Assembly (NCBI GenBank): GCA_964479445.1
Contig: CAYZMH010000011.1
Coordinates: 1 to 43,009, forward strand
DNA from: CAYZMH01 sp964479445
Lineage (GTDB): Bacteria; Bacteroidota; Bacteroidia; Bacteroidales; GCA-2748055
DNA length: 43,009 bases
Direction of reading: 5' to 3'
Below, piece by piece: positions 17,501-25,000 of this stretch. Position 1 is the stretch's first letter; each line of letters opens with the position of its first letter. The translations under genes were made by a program, and so were the position numbers. The notes under the pieces were generated by a model. It was not told the origin of the DNA, made no database searches, and was given only the letters and a program-made list of their open reading frames with translations.

Positions 17501-17705
17501 GAGGTTTGCTTCCCGCGGTAAAAATATGCAGGCTTTCGGAGGTCTCCGGGAGCAACGCCACCAGCCACTGGAAGGAGACCAGGACCGGGAAGACCAGGGC
17601 TGCCAGTGCCAGGCCCATTCCAACGGCCACCCCTTTTTTACGGAACAATCCAAGCAGGAAGGCTGTACCCAGTAATACCGCGATGATATAGATCGGATTT
17701 ACCAT
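14577..17705 (-). CDS. Fused tandem MnhD/NuoLMN-type antiporter subunit (MbxH-H' fusion)
   Basis: This 1042-residue membrane protein is twice the length of a single MnhD/NuoN subunit. Half 1 (about 1-500) has the TM5 glutamate E137 (LFVFLEIGS) and the TM7 lysine K161 (GFKYLIAIG). By eye its TM8 position, normally Lys in LLSGVLVKAG, is S248 (AMLSAGTASAS). Half 2 (about 500-1042) has E569 (FFFNWEIMTLGSY) and the intact TM8 motif LPGAHAEAESDVSPMVSGILLKAG. Its TM7 position reads HALNYMLF, with Asn591 for Lys and K587 one turn earlier. Each half should be an H+ or Na+ translocating module. Archaeal MBX/MBS has two separate H subunits where MBH has one; here they are one polypeptide. It overlaps mnhC by 7 bp. 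Confidence 0.92.
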   Translation of the reverse strand: MVNPIYIIAVLLGTAFLLGLFRKKGVAVGMGLALAALVFPVLVSFQWLVALLPETSESLHIFTAGSKPPFSVNLLVGREEALFMSLINLLGLLGFVYLFREFRQQGIKAPVLFLVLVMALNVIVMSRDLFNLFVFLEIGSIAMAGLIYLKRGNEPAAAGFKYLIAIGVISAMLLIGIAFFYLFAGTLNLDESPGASPGKIKGITLAVFLIIIAVLLELKPFPSNGWALDVYQAAHPGISAMLSAGTASASLFLLYKLLPLSSMNWSPYLAVIGAVTFVGSNFLGISQKESNRLLGYSSVGQIGLLIAVMGLAPQLGEHFEFVFLTLFISHFLAKAGLFWLSGIVKSSSLRGWSVLRRNRLALFMFGFFILMLIGFPPFPSFFGKWQLVMDLATQQAFIWIAVLLVGSFFEAIYLFRWLGWVLKAEDETSEKVAFPWMKLLPPAIFTLLALGVSWYSQSVSETGPTLSLLPLIFILALFVLDFLPAFIKNSLLIAAMILYSVQLYPEVSGDTMRLIFAAIFMVGGVLTLFAGYSVKGKREGFFPFAAMMYAGLIGLVQADNVFQFFFNWEIMTLGSYILIIRGKRSMKHALNYMLFSLGGAYLIFAGFGLAHVGQGSYALQIITVAAFPVWTYTLLAIGFLTKTAALGLHIWLPGAHAEAESDVSPMVSGILLKAGAFGLILLFLLMGAEQAEEHTLLYALGWLGAITALVGNLLAVFQEDAKRLLAYSSVGNLGYIVFALAFMTNVGWLTALTYSINHFMFKTLLFLAIGGVVMRVKTHNMYEMGGLIKRMPWSFIAVLIGIITLAGIPPLAGYAGKWLFYNAVLTKGWYLQGTIVFFAGTIAFLYCFKLIYSIFLGQPKDKFRKVKEVPIWYIVPQFILILGIMVFSARPDLVLKPVGAMLSQSSYFPTDPLSWENVTASTDLGYWSGYKIMIVIGIMFVVLLSWLMLMSRKAKKVKQFNIVYAAERPFKPETTHYSHNMFSHYYKALGFLSVPLSTVFWNGVHDTAHRTADTLRRLYTGNGQTYLVHILLYILVVYLIMF

Positions 17706-18070
17706 TTCAACGATTTAAAGTGTGTAATTTCCAATGTTTTATGTTGCCTGTACAATTTCAGGGCATAGGTCAGCAAAAGGGCAGTGATCCCCACCCCGAT
17801 GACAATCGCGGTCAGGACCAGGGCCTGGGGAACCGGGTCGGTAACCTGCGCTGCAGCCTCGTTCCGGGTAACCGTTTCATCGATGATGGGAGCCGTGCGG
17901 TTGCGGATATAGCCGATGCTTACCAGCAGCAGGTGGATGCTTGTATCGATGATGCTGAAACTGATGATCATCCGGATTATGTTACGCTGGGAGATAATGC
18001 CCCAGAGTCCGATCACCAGGAGCAGAAACCCTGCCGCGACGCTCAAATATTCAAGTTCAAATATCTTCAT
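17699..18070 (-). CDS. mnhC: MnhC/NuoK-like subunit (MbxG)
   Basis: This 123-residue, three-helix membrane protein of the MnhC/NuoK family matches multisubunit Na+/H+ antiporter subunit C. The segments GLWGIISQRNIIRMIISFSI and LVLTAIVIGVGITALLLTYAL correspond to NuoK TM1-2 and TM3. The short hydrophilic loop between them (NRTAPIIDETVTRNEAAAQ) is usual for MnhC. Start ATG 18070. It follows the MbhE/MnhB gene by 19 bp and overlaps the antiporter fusion by 7 bp, so it belongs to the same transcript. In this position it forms part of the antiporter-like membrane arm of the complex. Confidence 0.92.
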   Translation of the reverse strand: MKIFELEYLSVAAGFLLLVIGLWGIISQRNIIRMIISFSIIDTSIHLLLVSIGYIRNRTAPIIDETVTRNEAAAQVTDPVPQALVLTAIVIGVGITALLLTYALKLYRQHKTLEITHFKSLKW

Positions 18071-18089
18071 AGTGCCTGTTTTTCTTGAT

Positions 18090-18806
18090 TCATGATCCCG
18101 GATCGTCGTCCCGTCCCTGGATCTGGTTCAGCTCCAGGATGATGTTTGACAACTCCGCCCCCACCTTCAGTCCGATCAAACTGTAGATCAACGGGATGGC
18201 GCCGGCGCTGAAAAGCGTTCCGAATCTACCGGGGGGCAGGATGCTATTATCCAGGAATCCGGCTGCCAGGACCACGCCCAGGAGGGCGATCAGGACGAAG
18301 GAGAACCCGGATATGGATTCGGTAAAGTCCAGGATGCGATGCCCCATCCGTCTCCCTGTAAAGGCCATAAGCAGCAGGATGAAGCTGGAGGCCAGCACGG
18401 CCCCGCCCTGGAAACCTCCCCCGGGGGTCAAATGACCGTTCAAAAAGATGTAGACCCCGAAAAGGGCGATCACAGGGATGAGGATCCGGCTGGCGGTGGT
18501 GAGAAATTCGCTGTTTTCCCGCACCGGTTTTAGCCTCGAGCCCCGCTCCGTGCGGAGGAGAATTCCGATTATGGCAGCGGTGAGAAACAGGATCGTAACC
18601 TCCCCCAGGGTATCCAGTCCGCGGTAGGTGACCACCACCGAGGTGACCAGGTTGGCAGCGCCGGTTTCGTCCGGACCCTGCTCTGCATAGTACCGGGCAA
18701 CGGGGTTTAACCCTTCCCGGCTGTCGTAATGCATAAACAGCTGGAAAAACATCCAGGCCAGGGCCAGGACCACCACGATTAGAAAACTAGTTCGCGCTAT
18801 CTTCAT
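18090..18806 (-). CDS. MbhE-MnhB fusion subunit (MbxE/F-like)
   Basis: The 238-residue membrane protein is built of two antiporter-derived units. Residues 1-85 resemble MbhE, the C-terminal part of MrpA (NLVTSVVVTYRGLDTLGE, then ILFLTAAIIGILL). Residues 95-230 are MnhB (ASRILIPVIALFGVYIFLNG, then HLTPGGGFQGGAVLASS). The chosen ATG 18806 starts MKIARTSFLIVV with a normal first helix; a longer in-frame start at 18884 would read into MbhD. The gene overlaps the MbhD gene by 20 bp. Both units are common to Mrp antiporters and to MBH/MBX complexes and supply the membrane arm distal to NuoH. Confidence 0.88.
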   Translation of the reverse strand: MKIARTSFLIVVVLALAWMFFQLFMHYDSREGLNPVARYYAEQGPDETGAANLVTSVVVTYRGLDTLGEVTILFLTAAIIGILLRTERGSRLKPVRENSEFLTTASRILIPVIALFGVYIFLNGHLTPGGGFQGGAVLASSFILLLMAFTGRRMGHRILDFTESISGFSFVLIALLGVVLAAGFLDNSILPPGRFGTLFSAGAIPLIYSLIGLKVGAELSNIILELNQIQGRDDDPGS

Positions 18807-19038
18807 GACGGATCTTGTTGAGTACGTAAAAAAATATGCCCACCGTAAGGGCGCTTCCGATGGATGCTTCGGTAATAGCCACATCCGGGGCGGCCAGGAA
18901 AACGTAGATCACCGAGGCAAACAGACTGATGATCCCCGAAGCGACCACGGCCACCTGCAGGTTTTTGTGGTGGATGGCGACCAGGGCCATTACCACCATA
19001 ATGATTGCCAGGATGATGATCAATAGGATCGGTATCAT
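18787..19038 (-). CDS. MbhD-like small membrane subunit
   Basis: The 83-residue protein with about three helices matches the MbhD/DUF4040-type module, which corresponds to part of the C-terminus of MrpA. The conserved stretch is NLQVAVVASGIISLFASVIY followed by VFLAAPDVAITEASIGSALT. It begins with an ATGA overlap (4 bp) at the end of mnhG and overlaps the next gene by 20 bp, which argues for coupled translation. No catalytic role is expected; it is a structural part of the ion-translocating arm. Confidence 0.88.
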   Translation of the reverse strand: MIPILLIIILAIIMVVMALVAIHHKNLQVAVVASGIISLFASVIYVFLAAPDVAITEASIGSALTVGIFFYVLNKIRHEDSAN

Positions 19039-19391
19039 TTCGTTTCGTTTTTTGAATCAGATTCGTTCTTTTCGGTCTCACGGAGCTGATCGATGTGCGT
19101 CTTCTTCGATGGTGCGATGCCCGCAAAATGGGCCGCCCTTCCCAGGACGTGGGAGGAGACGGGGTTGGACAACAACACGAAGAGGATAAGCAGGGCAATC
19201 TTCAACAGCCATTCGGGATGATAGAGTCCGACCCCCAGCAGGGTCATGATGGAACCCAGCGTGGAGGCCTTGGTCCCCGCCTGGATCCGGTTATAGATGT
19301 CGGGCATCCTGAGCAGTCCGATCGCAGCAAAGAGGATGAACAGAGCGCCGATCAGCGATACAATAGCCCCGATGAGTTGCAGTGTTTCCAT
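19035..19391 (-). CDS. mnhG: MnhG-type antiporter subunit (MbxC)
   Basis: The 118-residue subunit is of the MnhG/PhaG family. The diagnostic segment is GLLRMPDIYNRIQAGTKAST followed by LGSIMTLLGVGLY at residues 30-62; it ends in a hydrophilic, acidic and Lys-rich C-terminal tail. The start METLQLIGAI at 19391 lies 1 bp after the mnhF stop. The frame extends upstream but has no better start. The gene is part of the run mnhE-F-G that heads the ion-translocation half of the operon. Confidence 0.92.
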   Translation of the reverse strand: METLQLIGAIVSLIGALFILFAAIGLLRMPDIYNRIQAGTKASTLGSIMTLLGVGLYHPEWLLKIALLILFVLLSNPVSSHVLGRAAHFAGIAPSKKTHIDQLRETEKNESDSKNETK

Positions 19392-19392
19392 G

Positions 19393-19653
19393 TTACAAGC
19401 TTTTTTCCAGGTATTTGGCAATGATAATAACCCCGATGAAACTCAGGACGGCATAGACGATGGATACATCAATGAAGATGCCCCGGCCGAAAAAATGGGC
19501 CAGCAGAACGATCAGTCCCATGCTGCTGATGGTTAGTGTATCGAGGGCCACCACCCGGTCCACCACGGTGGTACCGATCAGGAACCTGACCGCAACCAGC
19601 AGGAAGGAGATGCCGATGATCAGCATCGCGATAAGAAAAAGTGTCTCAGCCAT
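19393..19653 (-). CDS. mnhF: MnhF-type antiporter subunit (MbxB)
   Basis: The 86-residue, three-helix membrane protein of the MnhF/PhaF family has the conserved first helix followed by RFLIGTTVVDRVVALDTLTI (residues 22-41), the family hallmark (DRVVALD). The start MAETLFLIAM at 19653 overlaps the end of mnhE by 8 bp. It acts together with MnhE and MnhG in the membrane arm. Confidence 0.92.
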   Translation of the reverse strand: MAETLFLIAMLIIGISFLLVAVRFLIGTTVVDRVVALDTLTISSMGLIVLLAHFFGRGIFIDVSIVYAVLSFIGVIIIAKYLEKSL

Positions 19654-20140
19654 AGATAACCTCCAGGTATTTTTCAAATTTCCGAATGATCCGGGAGCCG
19701 TATGCTTCGGCATCCTCCCCTTTGATATTCACACAGTGGATATAGAGCTCATCTCCCCTGATATCGATGGTGAAGGTACCGGGGGTCAGGGTGATGGAGT
19801 TGGCCAGGATAAGCCTTGCCATCCTGCTCTTCAGGGTGGTGCGCGCCCGGATGATCCCCGGGTTGATGGGCAGCGAGGGACTCAGTACCTTGGCCGCCAT
19901 ATCCAGGTTGGCTTTTATCAGTTCGCCCAGGAACACCACCAGGTAGATCAGCGTGTAGAGGAATGCCCGCGGGGTAAGTTTCAATTCGTTGAAGACCGGA
20001 CACTCCCTGCAAAACCCGATAGCGATGGCCAGGGCGATGACCCCGCCGCTGAACAGGACGGCCGGTGACACCGAATTGTTCAGTATCAGCCAGAAGGCCA
20101 GCAGGATCACAAAAATGACAAGAACTCCTTTTAGTTTCAT
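19646..20140 (-). CDS. mnhE: MnhE-type antiporter subunit (MbxA)
   Basis: The 164-residue MnhE/PhaE family protein has two to three N-terminal helices and a cytosolic domain. Conserved elements are LGELIKANLDMAAKVLSPSL followed by PINPGIIRARTTLKS, and LILANSITLTPGTFTIDI (about residues 105-122), all hallmarks of Na+/H+ antiporter subunit E. ATG 20140 follows the stop of the unrecognised upstream gene by 12 bp. In archaeal MBH/MBX the equivalent gene is the first of the operon. Confidence 0.92.
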   Translation of the reverse strand: MKLKGVLVIFVILLAFWLILNNSVSPAVLFSGGVIALAIAIGFCRECPVFNELKLTPRAFLYTLIYLVVFLGELIKANLDMAAKVLSPSLPINPGIIRARTTLKSRMARLILANSITLTPGTFTIDIRGDELYIHCVNIKGEDAEAYGSRIIRKFEKYLEVIYG

Positions 20141-20152
20141 AGTTTGATTGTA

Positions 20153-20884
20153 TTAAATCAACATCCCTTGTTCCTTATACATGTGCCAGTTCCGGAAAAA
20201 GTGCATGCGTATATCGTTTAATTGATCAATCTCCAGGTTGTTTCCATAGATCCGGATGAAATCGGTCACCTGCGGCTTTTCGATCCACACCCCGATCGCC
20301 GCATCAAAATTTTTAAACGAGCCATAGGTCTTCTGGTAGGTGATGATCTTCTCAAAGTCGTTCCACCCCAGCGGCTCCGGAATGGTCATATAGAAAATGG
20401 AGGGACTGTCGGTGTTCTGGTAAAAATGCGGATTGATCCCACGCACGCTGAAAAACGATCTCAGCCGGATGTATGAGAAAAAACTTTTTATCCGGCGTGG
20501 TTTGTAAAGATGAAATTTTTGGACTTTCAATTGCTCAATTACAGGGCCCAGGTCCCTTGCCTCGAGCCCCCTCAGGCGAAATGTTTTTAAGATCGTTTTC
20601 TCCAGGTTAAATTCAGCCGGACAAATATTCACATCGAGTTCAGAGCGAAGATGGAAACTGGCTCGAAATAAATCCTCATCATCGGGCGCAGAGATTCCCC
20701 CCACGGGAATGTAATATGATATCTCCTTGCAGTTCTTATTGGCAGGATACTCCTCCGAGCAGTAATACCCCGGGAACGGGTCATTGGAGTGGAGTACAAG
20801 ACAGGGAAGGTTCTCACCGGAAGGAACCGAAGCAAGGGTTTCCCGTTTGAGGAGGGTGCCGAATTTGGATAGCTTTTTGCTCAC
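20153..20884 (-). CDS. Unrecognised protein, first gene of the MBX-like operon
   Basis: I do not recognise this 243-residue soluble protein. It starts with GTG (20884), preceded by AGGGAG at a good ribosome-binding distance. It has no signal peptide and no transmembrane helix. The first half is acidic to neutral and contains cysteines in CLVLH, YYCSEE, NCKE and NICP, plus the phrase YYIPVGGISAPDD. The middle is very basic (HLYKPRRIKSFFSYIRLRSF). The C-terminal half is aromatic-rich (PHFYQN, FRNWHMYKEQGM). The four spaced cysteines could bind a metal but do not form a standard motif. Its place as the promoter-proximal gene, 12 bp before mnhE, suggests an accessory, maturation or regulatory role in the complex; that is inference only. 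Confidence 0.75.
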   Translation of the reverse strand: MSKKLSKFGTLLKRETLASVPSGENLPCLVLHSNDPFPGYYCSEEYPANKNCKEISYYIPVGGISAPDDEDLFRASFHLRSELDVNICPAEFNLEKTILKTFRLRGLEARDLGPVIEQLKVQKFHLYKPRRIKSFFSYIRLRSFFSVRGINPHFYQNTDSPSIFYMTIPEPLGWNDFEKIITYQKTYGSFKNFDAAIGVWIEKPQVTDFIRIYGNNLEIDQLNDIRMHFFRNWHMYKEQGMLI

Positions 20885-20933
20885 AATGAATCTCCCTGGT
20901 TTCCGGATTTAAAAATACCTTGTTCAGAAACAG

Positions 20934-20964
20934 TTTGATAAGTTCTTCAAGTGATATACTTTTA
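20934..20964 (+). promoter_or_regulatory. Candidate promoter of the FNR-type regulator gene
   Basis: TTTG (20934-20937) and TACTTTTA (20957-20964, one mismatch to TAnnTTTG) are separated by 19 nt, the usual Bacteroidota spacing. Transcription would begin near 20970, about 28 nt before ATG 20999 and downstream of the alternative codon at 20951, which supports 20999 as the start. Confidence 0.4.
20935..20950. promoter_or_regulatory. Candidate FNR-type operator 1 (TTGA-N8-TCAA)
   Basis: TTGATAAGTTCTTCAA is a dyad with intact TTGA and TCAA ends, but its spacing is 8 nt against 6 in the FNR consensus TTGAT-N4-ATCAA. It covers the -33 element of the regulator gene. Its centre lies about 38 nt from the start expected for a minus-strand -7 candidate (TATTTTTA, 20910-20917), near the class II activator position. 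The spacing mismatch keeps confidence low. Confidence 0.3.
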
Positions 20965-20972
20965 TAAAAAAA

Positions 20973-20986
20973 TTGAGATTGCTCAC
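20973..20986. promoter_or_regulatory. Candidate FNR-type operator 2 (TTGAG-N4-CTCAC)
   Basis: TTGAGATTGCTCAC has the correct 14-bp FNR/CRP geometry (TTGA-N6-TCAC). The left half is 4/5 to TTGAT; the right half, read as GTGAG, is 3/5. It lies just after the predicted start of the regulator transcript and 12 nt before its ATG, which would suit negative autoregulation. Confidence 0.3.
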
Positions 20987-20998
20987 TTTAGCGCTTTT

Positions 20999-21697
20999 AT
21001 GGCCAACTACCTGAATAAACTTACATGCGCTTCATGCACCTTTCGCAACCAGTGCTTCTTTAACGAGCTTTCGGAAAAGGATTACGAGTTGCTCTATGCA
21101 AATAAACGGGAGGTGGATTATAAAGCAGGGGAAACCATCTACAAGCAGGGAACCGAATCCAGGTACCTGATCTTTCTGCTATCGGGAATGGCCAAAGTTT
21201 ACGTGGAGGGTAGCAACCAAAAAAATTTTATCCTGGAGTTGGTCAAGCCCTTTCAGTTTATCGATATCCCGTCCATCTTTGAAAACGACCTGCTCTACCG
21301 GTCGAGTGCAGCTGTGGTGGATTCCCGCGCCTGCCTGGTGGATCTGCAGGCGTTCAAATCGATTATCCTGAACGACAATCATTATGTCCCCAAGCTTATC
21401 AAGCATTTCAACAAGGTCCAGAGCCGGTACTCCGACCGCCTGACCAATGTGATCTACAAGAATATGGAGGCACGGATTGCCGACGCCCTGCTATACCTGG
21501 TCAACGAGATCTATTTCAGCCGGGCGTTCACCCTCACCATCAGCCGGTCTGACCTGGCCGAGCTGGCAGGCATGTCGCGGGAAAGCACCAGCCGCATCAT
21601 CACGCAATTCAGGGATCAGGAGATCCTGAAAATATCAGGTAAAAGCGTGGAGATCCTGGATAAAAAACAACTGGAGCATATTGCGCGATTCGGATAA
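20999..21697 (+). CDS. fnr: FNR-type oxygen-sensing transcription factor (Crp/Fnr family)
   Basis: The 232-residue Crp/Fnr regulator has a cyclic-nucleotide-binding-like beta-roll (about 35-120), a dimerisation helix and a C-terminal helix-turn-helix. Cysteines C10, C13, C19 and C112 have exactly the spacing of the [4Fe-4S] ligands of E. coli FNR (20, 23, 29, 122), so an oxygen-labile cluster is very likely. The recognition helix GMSRESTSRIITQF contains E195-x2-S198-R199, matching the FNR residues that read TTGA half-sites. ATG 20999 was chosen over the in-frame codon at 20951 because the CxxC region then begins at the FNR-like position and a good promoter lies between the two. The gene is divergent from the MBX-like operon (114-bp spacer), which makes that operon the likely target. 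The symbol is by family. Confidence 0.88.
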   Translation: MANYLNKLTCASCTFRNQCFFNELSEKDYELLYANKREVDYKAGETIYKQGTESRYLIFLLSGMAKVYVEGSNQKNFILELVKPFQFIDIPSIFENDLLYRSSAAVVDSRACLVDLQAFKSIILNDNHYVPKLIKHFNKVQSRYSDRLTNVIYKNMEARIADALLYLVNEIYFSRAFTLTISRSDLAELAGMSRESTSRIITQFRDQEILKISGKSVEILDKKQLEHIARFG

Positions 21698-22053
21698 TAT
21701 CCTGATTATCTGGGTTTTCTGCAAAAAATATAGCACAGGCGACAGGTTGTTGAACGTTTCCTTCAGTTTAATTATACCATCTGATGAAATCTAATATCCG
21801 ATTACAGCTCATCGTCACCTTCTGCATTGATTCTACTGTCGAAAAAGTGATGTTCGCCAAATAATACCGTTGAGCTCTTTACATAGAGACTGCTTTTACC
21901 TAAATTTATTACTCCCGGTGAGATTTTCTGCCATCGAGATTATAAGATGGTTAAAAAGCGAATTTTCATCGTTATCCCGCAGCTTACACCCTGATTCAGT
22001 AGACTTTTTACCTCATTTCCGATTTTTAATTGGTTTTAATAAATCGTCCCGAC
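21698..22053. other. 356-bp intergenic region with candidate hairpin and promoter
   Basis: No gene is seen here. A weak AT-rich inverted repeat (GATAAT / ATTATC, 21693-21710) spans the fnr stop and is followed by TGGGTTTTCT; it may be a poor intrinsic terminator. TTTA (21878-21881) and TAAATTTA (21901-21908), 19 nt apart, are a marginal -33/-7 pair that would leave a leader of about 140 nt before the large plus-strand gene. No structured RNA could be recognised. Confidence 0.3.
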
Positions 22054-25000
22054 ATGCATCTTTCCAAAAGTTGTTTAGTTACTATGGCTGTATTCTTTTT
22101 CCTTTACAGTCATACCCAGGGTCAAACCCCCTATATAGAATGCAATTGTCAGCGCACAGGCTCGTACGAGCCTCCCTCCACTGAGTCTTTGGTAGTGAAG
22201 TCGGGATCATCCTACCAGGATGGGACGTCTCCCAATGGCATCTATACGCTTACTGCCCATGAAGGATATAATCCCAACGAAACGTACATTGAGATAAAAC
22301 ATGATCAACAAACCATCCTTTCAGTCACCTCTTCAGCCACTGGCTGGGGTTTCAGTCCGAACGACCATGCCTTTGTCATGCATGGATTCACCAACGGAAG
22401 TCAGCACCTCATCTGGTTATACGACCTGAATCCCGATCCAAGCATGTCGGGGGAAGATGCTGTTCTGGTCAGGTCCACCATTCCCACCACTCTCTCCTCC
22501 GCCACCCTTCGATTCAGTCCGCACGGCAATTACCTTCTCTATGCCGGGCTGGGCAACGACCGCACGCTCATGTTGCATGTCTACGATACGAAAACCGGGG
22601 ATGCTGTATACAGTCAGACCGGGGGAGCACCGATTTCCGGTCAGCCCAGCGGCGAGAGTGTGGCCGGCTGGGGATTCAGCAGTGATCCCCTGGATCGCTC
22701 CTTTGTTCATGCCTACCAGCACGATGCCCATAGATACGGATTACATGCTATCAACCTGCATACCGGTCAGGAGATTGTACACTCCTCCTTTCAGACGGGT
22801 TCTGCAAAATTCCGGTTCAGTCCCTGTGGAGACTACTTTTTGTGGGCCTCCAGAGAAGAGGGGCAGGATGAGGTGTGTAATTTTTTCAAAACCAGCGAAA
22901 CCAATACCGGTCCGGATTACCATTTCACGGGGGAAACCCTGGAATTTGTCAGAACTACCGAATCGGAACATCAATTGAAATTCGATAGCGACCCGACTAT
23001 CCACACCTTTCCCAACACCGCCTCTGCCAATTGTGACGATGACTCACCACCCACCTGGTCTGCGGGAGCCTCTTTCACTGTCACAGGGGCGAGCGGTACC
23101 ACCCTGGATTTAACATGGGATGAGGCTACGGATGCCAAAGGGATAATAAACTACCGGATTTCCAGTGAGGGTGATCTCCTGGTGGAACTTTCCGATGTCA
23201 ATAATTGCACGCTGGAAGGATTGCAACCATCCACCACCTATCCGCTGGAGTTACTGGCAGGGGATGATGCCGGAAACTGGACCCCCGATCCACTGACTAC
23301 CTCAGGTACCACGGAGGAGGATTTTGCACCCACCTGGGGAGCAGGTAAAAATTTGTCTGCCACCGATATTGAGAGCATGAAACTGACCCTGACCTGGGAA
23401 GGGGCAACGGATGATCATGGCATCACCTCATTCATCATCTATCGCAACGGAGATCTGAAAGAGGTCGTAGATGGAGATCGGTCATCGGCACTGATCACCG
23501 GTCTTATTCCACAGGACGTGGACACCTTCAGGATAGAGGCGTGTGATGCAGCCGGACACGAAACCACTGACGGTCCGGAAATCATTACAACCACTGCAGC
23601 CGACAATCCCCCCGAATGGCCGGCCGGTGCATTGCTATATGAAGACGAGATCACCGAAACAACCATTACCTTCCACTGGGATGCCGCCACCGATGATTAT
23701 GGGGTAACTAAGTACAGGATCTTCCGGGATGGAAATGAAATTGCCTCTGTTGATCACTCAATAACCCGGTTTATAGATACTGACCTGGATGCAGGAACTA
23801 CATACTCTTACGAGGTTCAGGCCGGGGACGGCACCGGGTCCAACTGGAGTCCGTCACTGGAAAAAACGATCACCACCATGCCCGAGTATACCGTAATGCC
23901 CCTGGTGGTGGCATCCAATGAGCAGTGGGCTCCCGACATAGACGGACACCTGGTGGTTTGGCAGGATAAACGGAATGGATCGGATATTTATCAGTACAAC
24001 CTGGCCACAGAAACCGAAAATATCCTGGCCTCTACCGACGAAGCACAATACCAGGCCCGCACCCATGACGGAAGGGTGGTATGGGTCGACTACCGGAACG
24101 GCAATGCCGACATCTATATGAAGGATCTGAAGCATCCCATACCCACCGACATGGTAATCTGCGATGCAGACAGCAGTCAGCTCACCCCCGCCATCCATGG
24201 CAACATCATTACCTGGACCGACTACCGGGCAGGAAACTGGGATATCTACATGTACGATCTCCTCACAGGTGAAGAGAAACCGGTATGCACCAACGGAAAC
24301 ACCCAGATCAATCCGGATGTGGCCGGAAACATCATTGTATGGGAGGACCACCGTCATGGCAATCCCGATATATACGGGTACAACATCGCCCTGGATGATG
24401 TGTTTGAAGTATGCAGGAACAGCGGAGAGCAACGAAAACCCTCCATTGAGAATCCGCCGGGCCACCGCATCGTATGGCAGGACAACCGGAGCGGTGACTG
24501 GAATATATGGCACCGTTATGTTACCTACAACGGCTTTAAGAACGGAAAGGTGTACCTGCAGCCATCCGGAAATCAAACCCATCCGCATATTGCAGACGGC
24601 GTGCTGGTTTACCAGGACGATCAGTCGGGCGACCAGGATATTTATGCGTATGAGTACAGATCCCATTACCTGGGCGATATCGTCCCCGTTTGCACGGAAC
24701 CCGGGGATCAATTAATCCCGAGGATTTCAAAGGGTAGAATCGTCTGGGAGGACCATCGGAGCGATAATGGGGACATTTATATCTGGGATCGACCGCCGGG
24801 CACCGATCTTGCTGTCAATGTAACGATTAACAATGATCCCATCGGAGTGGGGCAAAAACTGGTATACTACTTTGAAGTAACCAATGATGGTCCGGACAAC
24901 GAGGACGAAGCCATTCTGACCTGCCGCTTACCGGTCATGGCCGACCTGGTGGAGTATCTGCATAGCACGGGCGATGTGGAATTAAACGGACTGGAACTGA

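Noticed and set aside
20951..20998. Upstream start for the FNR-type regulator
   Set aside because: It would place the start upstream of the predicted transcription start and add residues not seen in FNR proteins, whose cluster cysteines lie near the N-terminus.
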